Source: Lachnoclostridium sp. UBA7097
GTDB lineage: Bacteria; Bacillota; Clostridia; Lachnospirales; Lachnospiraceae
Length of the DNA: 9,235 nucleotides
NCBI GenBank assembly: GCA_002499945.1
Contig: DKYP01000048.1
Location: 1 to 9,235, forward strand
Reading direction: 5' to 3'
The notes below the pieces were generated by a model, which was not told where the DNA came from, did not search any database, and saw only the letters and a program-made list of their open reading frames with translations. Below are positions 6,781-9,235 of the stretch, piece by piece. Position numbers and translations under genes: made by a program. Numbering within the stretch: position 1 is the stretch's first letter; each line of letters opens with the position of its first letter.

Positions 6781-7005
6781 ATGATAAAATTTGACAAGCT
6801 TTTCCAGACCCTTAAAAATAATGGCATAAGCCAGTACAAACTATATAAATACTATGGCATAAGCCGGTCACAGATACAAAGGTTAAAAGAAAACCAGTCT
6901 GTCACTACACATACACTTAATATGATATTAAATATTTTAGGTGATGGTTTCACACTTGATGATATTGCTGAATTTACACCAGACAGACAGGAAGATACAC
7001 AGTAA
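6781..7005 (+). CDS. Small Cro/C1-type helix-turn-helix regulator
   Basis: This 74-aa DNA-binding protein is essentially only a helix-turn-helix domain. Residues about 5-55 follow the Cro/C1 pattern: FDKLFQTLKNNGISQYKLYK, then YGISRSQIQRLKENQSVTTH as turn and recognition helix, then LNMILNILG. The tail (TLDDIAEFTPDRQEDTQ) is acidic. AAGGA at 6766-6770 supports the ATG. It is divergent from the 100-residue gene and 166 bp before a second regulator of the same class. The sequence does not tell repressor from activator; small proteins of this type usually repress nearby promoters on mobile elements. Confidence 0.82.
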   Translation: MIKFDKLFQTLKNNGISQYKLYKYYGISRSQIQRLKENQSVTTHTLNMILNILGDGFTLDDIAEFTPDRQEDTQ

Positions 7006-7069
7006 CCTGCTTTTACCAGCCTTTTGGATTACTTATTTTTAACACCCGCTTTAGAACTTATGTTTCTGT

Positions 7070-7091
7070 AACAAGTATTATAATACTTGTT
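7070..7091. promoter_or_regulatory. Perfect 22-bp palindrome, likely operator
   Basis: The halves AACAAGTATTA (7070-7080) and TAATACTTGTT (7081-7091) are exact reverse complements with no spacer. The site contains a TATAAT in each direction. It lies between two Cro/C1-type regulator genes, 81 bp before the second one, where an autoregulatory operator is expected. Being AT-rich, it could also act as a weak RNA hairpin. Confidence 0.6.
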
Positions 7092-7096
7092 GTGGG

Positions 7097-7126
7097 TTAT
7101 AAGGATACTATACCAAGTATATAATA
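7097..7126 (+). promoter_or_regulatory. Candidate promoter and second operator-like site of the second regulator
   Basis: TTATAA (7097-7102), a 17-bp spacer and a perfect TATAAT (7120-7125) point at the ATG at 7172. The -35 is weak. ATACT (7105-7109) and AGTAT (7116-7120) form an inverted repeat over the spacer. CCAAGTATATAATA (7113-7126) resembles one half of the palindrome at 7070-7091 with a one-base deletion. A regulator bound here would cover the -10. Confidence 0.45.
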
Positions 7127-7171
7127 AAAAAGCAAGCATGATAAAAATATTATAATTACGGGGTGTAGTAA

Positions 7172-7402
7172 ATGGACGAAGATTACGGGCATCTGGAAAT
7201 CCGCCTGGAAAAACTTTTACAGGAAAAAGGGATGAGCAAAAACAAACTCTCATATAAAGCAGAAATGAACTGGAAACAGGTTGACAATTACTGCACTAAC
7301 AATATAACCAGGCTTGATGTATTTGTTTTATGCAAGCTTTGTACTGTACTTGGATGCAAAATAGAGGATTTGCTTGTTTTCCATCCTCCAGGGGAAAATT
7401 GA
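7172..7402 (+). CDS. Small Cro/C1-type helix-turn-helix regulator (second copy of the class)
   Basis: This 76-aa protein has a helix-turn-helix of the Cro/C1 class at about residues 8-68: LEIRLEKLLQEKGMSKNKLS, KAEMNWKQVDNYCTNNITRL, then DVFVLCKLCTVLGCKIEDLL. GGGGTG, 6 nt before the ATG at 7172, supports the start. It is not a close duplicate of the regulator at 6781; the two share only the fold. It has three cysteines, with no spacing that suggests metal binding. Its gene is convergent with the helicase gene, 24 bp apart. The palindrome at 7070-7091 and the partial copy at 7113-7126 are its probable control sites. Confidence 0.82.
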   Translation: MDEDYGHLEIRLEKLLQEKGMSKNKLSYKAEMNWKQVDNYCTNNITRLDVFVLCKLCTVLGCKIEDLLVFHPPGEN

Positions 7403-7426
7403 TTAAAAGCTGCCAGTACAGCATTA

Positions 7427-7446
7427 TTAAAGGACTTCTTCTGAAG
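7427..7446 (-). terminator. Weak hairpin at the end of the helicase gene
   Basis: On the minus strand GGGCTTC, the loop AGAA and GAAGTCC form a 7-bp stem with one wobble pair, directly followed by TTTAATAAT. It overlaps the last codons. Convergent transcripts from the regulator at 7172 meet here. The T run is short, so efficiency is doubtful. Confidence 0.3.
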
Positions 7447-9211
7447 CCCTGTTTTTTGCCGCTGTTTTCTTTTCTGGTTCTTGCCGCTGGCTGGCTTTTT
7501 CTTTTGCAAGTGCAAGTTTTTCTTTTATTGTAAGGCTACCCCTGCCCTTTTTTTCTGTTTTAATGCCATCTTCTTTATTATTTCCCAGCCTGTTGTTTTC
7601 TGGTTTTTCTTTTATATTTTCTTCTCTTGTACTGTTAATACTGCTGTCCATATCCAGCATTGCGTTAAGTTCGCTAAGCCTTTCAAGTTTTTCCGCAAGT
7701 TCCTGTTCATGTTGAAATGGTTTTACAACCTCACGTTTTGCTGTTTCAAGCTTGTGTTCTGTTTCATCAAGCCTGCGCCCTGTTTCCTCCATATGTTTTT
7801 CCATTCCCTCCAATACATTATTTATCCTCTGGATATTTCCAAATATATCAGAGCCAATTTCTGCGTCATGGCTTATTTTCCCTGTTAAACTGATTTTAAA
7901 ATTTGCAAATGATGTATTATAATGCAGTGCCATTTTAAAACCCTGGTATTCCCCTATGGGAAGCCCGTTTTCTGGAACTTTTGTGCTTCTGCATATACCC
8001 ACAAGGACAGTGCCAGCTTCTTTTTTATCTGTATAAAGTTTGTCTTTCAGTACCATAGAAAAACTATCTTTATTTGCAGATTTATTTTCTTTATACATCT
8101 GTACATCAGCCTGGTATCCTTCAAGCTGGCTTTTAAGTGCAGCTATTTTTTTAGGGTAATTCTGCGAAATATCATCTTCAAGCTTGTATTTCTGGCTTGC
8201 ATGGTTTGCTTTCAAAAGCCTTAGTTTTGTAACCTGTATATCTAAATCCATTTTTTCTTTTATGTTTGAATTGCCTGCTGCAAGTGCCTTTACTTCTGCG
8301 AAACTTAATACACTTTCATCTATGTCCTGGCAGCTTCTTACAGGGCTTTTGCTTGTCATTACCTGGCTTATGAATTTCTGTTTGTTTTCGATTAACTGCC
8401 ATGAGTAGCTGTCGAATGTATTTTCTGTTATATAACGGAATATCTTTACCTCCGGGTTAAGGTTTCCCTGCCTTAAAATCCTGCCTTCCTGCTGCTGGAT
8501 ATCTGCCGGCCGCCAGGGTATATCAAGATGGTGCAGGGCTATAAGCCTGTCCTGTACGTTTGTACCAGCGCCCATTTTCTGTGTTGAACCTAATAAAAAG
8601 CGTACCTGCCCAGTTCTCACTTTGCCAAACAGTTCCGCTTTTTTTGTTTCTGTATTTGCTGTATGTATAAATGCTATTTCATTTTCTGGCACACCCTTTA
8701 CCATAAGTTTTTGTTTTACATCATCATAAACATTAAATTCCCCGTCATTTTTTGGTGTGGAAGTATCACAGAATATTAACTGTGCAGATTTTTGTCCCTT
8801 TGTCTGCTCCCATATGGCAAATGCCCTGTCTGCGCAGGCACTTGTCTTTGAATTGCTGTCATCTGGAAGCAGGCTGTTTACAAGCCTCTGGTCTAATGCC
8901 AGTTTCCTGCCGTCATTTGTTATGCTTAACATGTTGTCCTGTGCCGGTTCAACAAGCCTGCTGCGTACTGCTTCGGCACGTTCCGCCAGTGACTGCACCA
9001 TTTCTTTCTGGTAACTGCTTGGTTTTAACACTACATTTTCATATACTGCCTCTGGTACTGGCAGTTTCAGCATGTCTGGTGTCTGTATGTCTGCACTTTC
9101 CTTAAAAAGTGATATTAATTCTGGCAGGTTAAAGAATTTTGAAAACCTTGTTTTTGCCCTGTATCCTGTACCCTCCGGGGCCAGTTCTATGGCGTTACTG
9201 TTATAGGTACG
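7427..9211 (-). CDS. C-terminal part of a giant SNF2-type helicase of a conjugative element (5' part missing or broken)
   Basis: The visible frame has 594 residues. It starts upstream of the ATG at 9073: the codons from 9211 (NAIELAPEGTGYRAKTRFSK) also read as family sequence, so 9073 is not a true start. With that ATG as residue 1, 97-107 (AQLIFCDTSTP), 162-172 (GSTQKMGAGTN, motif V) and 193-203 (QQQEGRILRQG, motif VI with its arginines) form the second RecA-like lobe of a superfamily 2 helicase. Lobe one, with Walker A and DEAD/H, is absent. Behind it come long coiled-coil-like stretches (about 255-320 and 415-475) and a basic tail. Relatives I know are proteins of over 2000 residues, often with an N6-adenine methylase domain, encoded on integrative conjugative elements. 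A TAA at 9214-9212 interrupts the frame. It is either an edge artefact, or a true disruption leaving a remnant. Confidence 0.82.
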   Translation of the reverse strand, partial: RTYNSNAIELAPEGTGYRAKTRFSKFFNLPELISLFKESADIQTPDMLKLPVPEAVYENVVLKPSSYQKEMVQSLAERAEAVRSRLVEPAQDNMLSITNDGRKLALDQRLVNSLLPDDSNSKTSACADRAFAIWEQTKGQKSAQLIFCDTSTPKNDGEFNVYDDVKQKLMVKGVPENEIAFIHTANTETKKAELFGKVRTGQVRFLLGSTQKMGAGTNVQDRLIALHHLDIPWRPADIQQQEGRILRQGNLNPEVKIFRYITENTFDSYSWQLIENKQKFISQVMTSKSPVRSCQDIDESVLSFAEVKALAAGNSNIKEKMDLDIQVTKLRLLKANHASQKYKLEDDISQNYPKKIAALKSQLEGYQADVQMYKENKSANKDSFSMVLKDKLYTDKKEAGTVLVGICRSTKVPENGLPIGEYQGFKMALHYNTSFANFKISLTGKISHDAEIGSDIFGNIQRINNVLEGMEKHMEETGRRLDETEHKLETAKREVVKPFQHEQELAEKLERLSELNAMLDMDSSINSTREENIKEKPENNRLGNNKEDGIKTEKKGRGSLTIKEKLALAKEKASQRQEPEKKTAAKNRASEEVL

Positions 9212-9230
9212 TTAGTCGATTTGACCTACG
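9210..9230. repeat. Interrupted palindrome at the right edge
   Basis: CGT and GTC on the left mirror GAC and ACG on the right around the centre at 9220, in a 21-bp stretch. It coincides exactly with the place where the helicase frame breaks (TAA 9214-9212) and where all three minus frames soon carry stops. It could be a recombination junction, or sequence that does not belong to this locus. Confidence 0.3.
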
Positions 9231-9235
9231 AATTT

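Noticed and set aside
7029..7253. 74-residue minus-strand frame over the regulator intergenic region
   Set aside because: It covers the operator-like palindrome and the start of the plus-strand regulator, and its composition looks like non-coding sequence.
7481..7888. Phenylalanine-rich plus-strand frame
   Set aside because: Antisense shadow of the lysine/glutamate-rich coiled-coil part of the helicase.
8752..9105. Cysteine- and leucine-rich plus-strand frames
   Set aside because: They lie opposite the conserved helicase frame, and nothing in them resembles a known domain.
1..9235. CRISPR array, tRNA or rRNA genes
   Set aside because: No regularly spaced repeats, cloverleaf-like sequence or rRNA-like sequence was seen on either strand.

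Overview
The window is AT-rich DNA whose Shine-Dalgarno sites, promoters and protein families fit a low-GC Firmicute. An anaerobic gut Clostridia member (Lachnospiraceae-like) is my best guess, by inference only. It looks like accessory DNA: one very large surface protein, a site-specific recombinase, an Rpn-type nuclease, two small Cro/C1-type regulators, and the end of a huge helicase of the kind carried by conjugative elements.

Layout, left to right. 1-4190 (minus): one uninterrupted frame of 1396 codons that runs off the left edge. It encodes a secreted, multidomain beta-rich protein with a signal peptide, a carboxypeptidase-regulatory-like fold, a beta-propeller-like region and CARDB-type repeats. 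4191-4467: the control region, in which two 26-bp imperfect inverted repeats (4296-4321 and 4425-4450) flank a 103-bp segment carrying a good promoter that points right. 4468-5073 (minus): a small serine recombinase with a full catalytic set. 5074-5325: the recombinase upstream region and two hairpin terminators. 5326-6174 (minus): an Rpn/PD-(D/E)XK nuclease-transposase. 6282-6658 (minus): two small unrecognised genes that overlap. 6781-7005 and 7172-7402 (plus): two small helix-turn-helix regulators, with a perfect 22-bp palindrome between them. 7427-9211 (minus): the C-terminal part of a SNF2-type helicase, whose frame meets a stop 22 bases from the right edge.

The most interesting reading is a phase-variation switch. 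A recombinase gene lies beside inverted repeats that enclose a promoter, and the segment sits directly upstream of a large surface protein. In the orientation shown, the promoter fires away from the surface gene and antisense to the recombinase, so this copy looks OFF. Inversion would point the same promoter at the surface gene with about a 150-nt leader. The repeats, promoter elements and catalytic residues are seen in the sequence; the switching itself is inferred.

The right half looks like regulatory and conjugation-related cargo of an integrated element. The convergent arrangement of the second regulator and the helicase, and the broken helicase frame at the edge, should be treated cautiously because the edge could be an assembly end.
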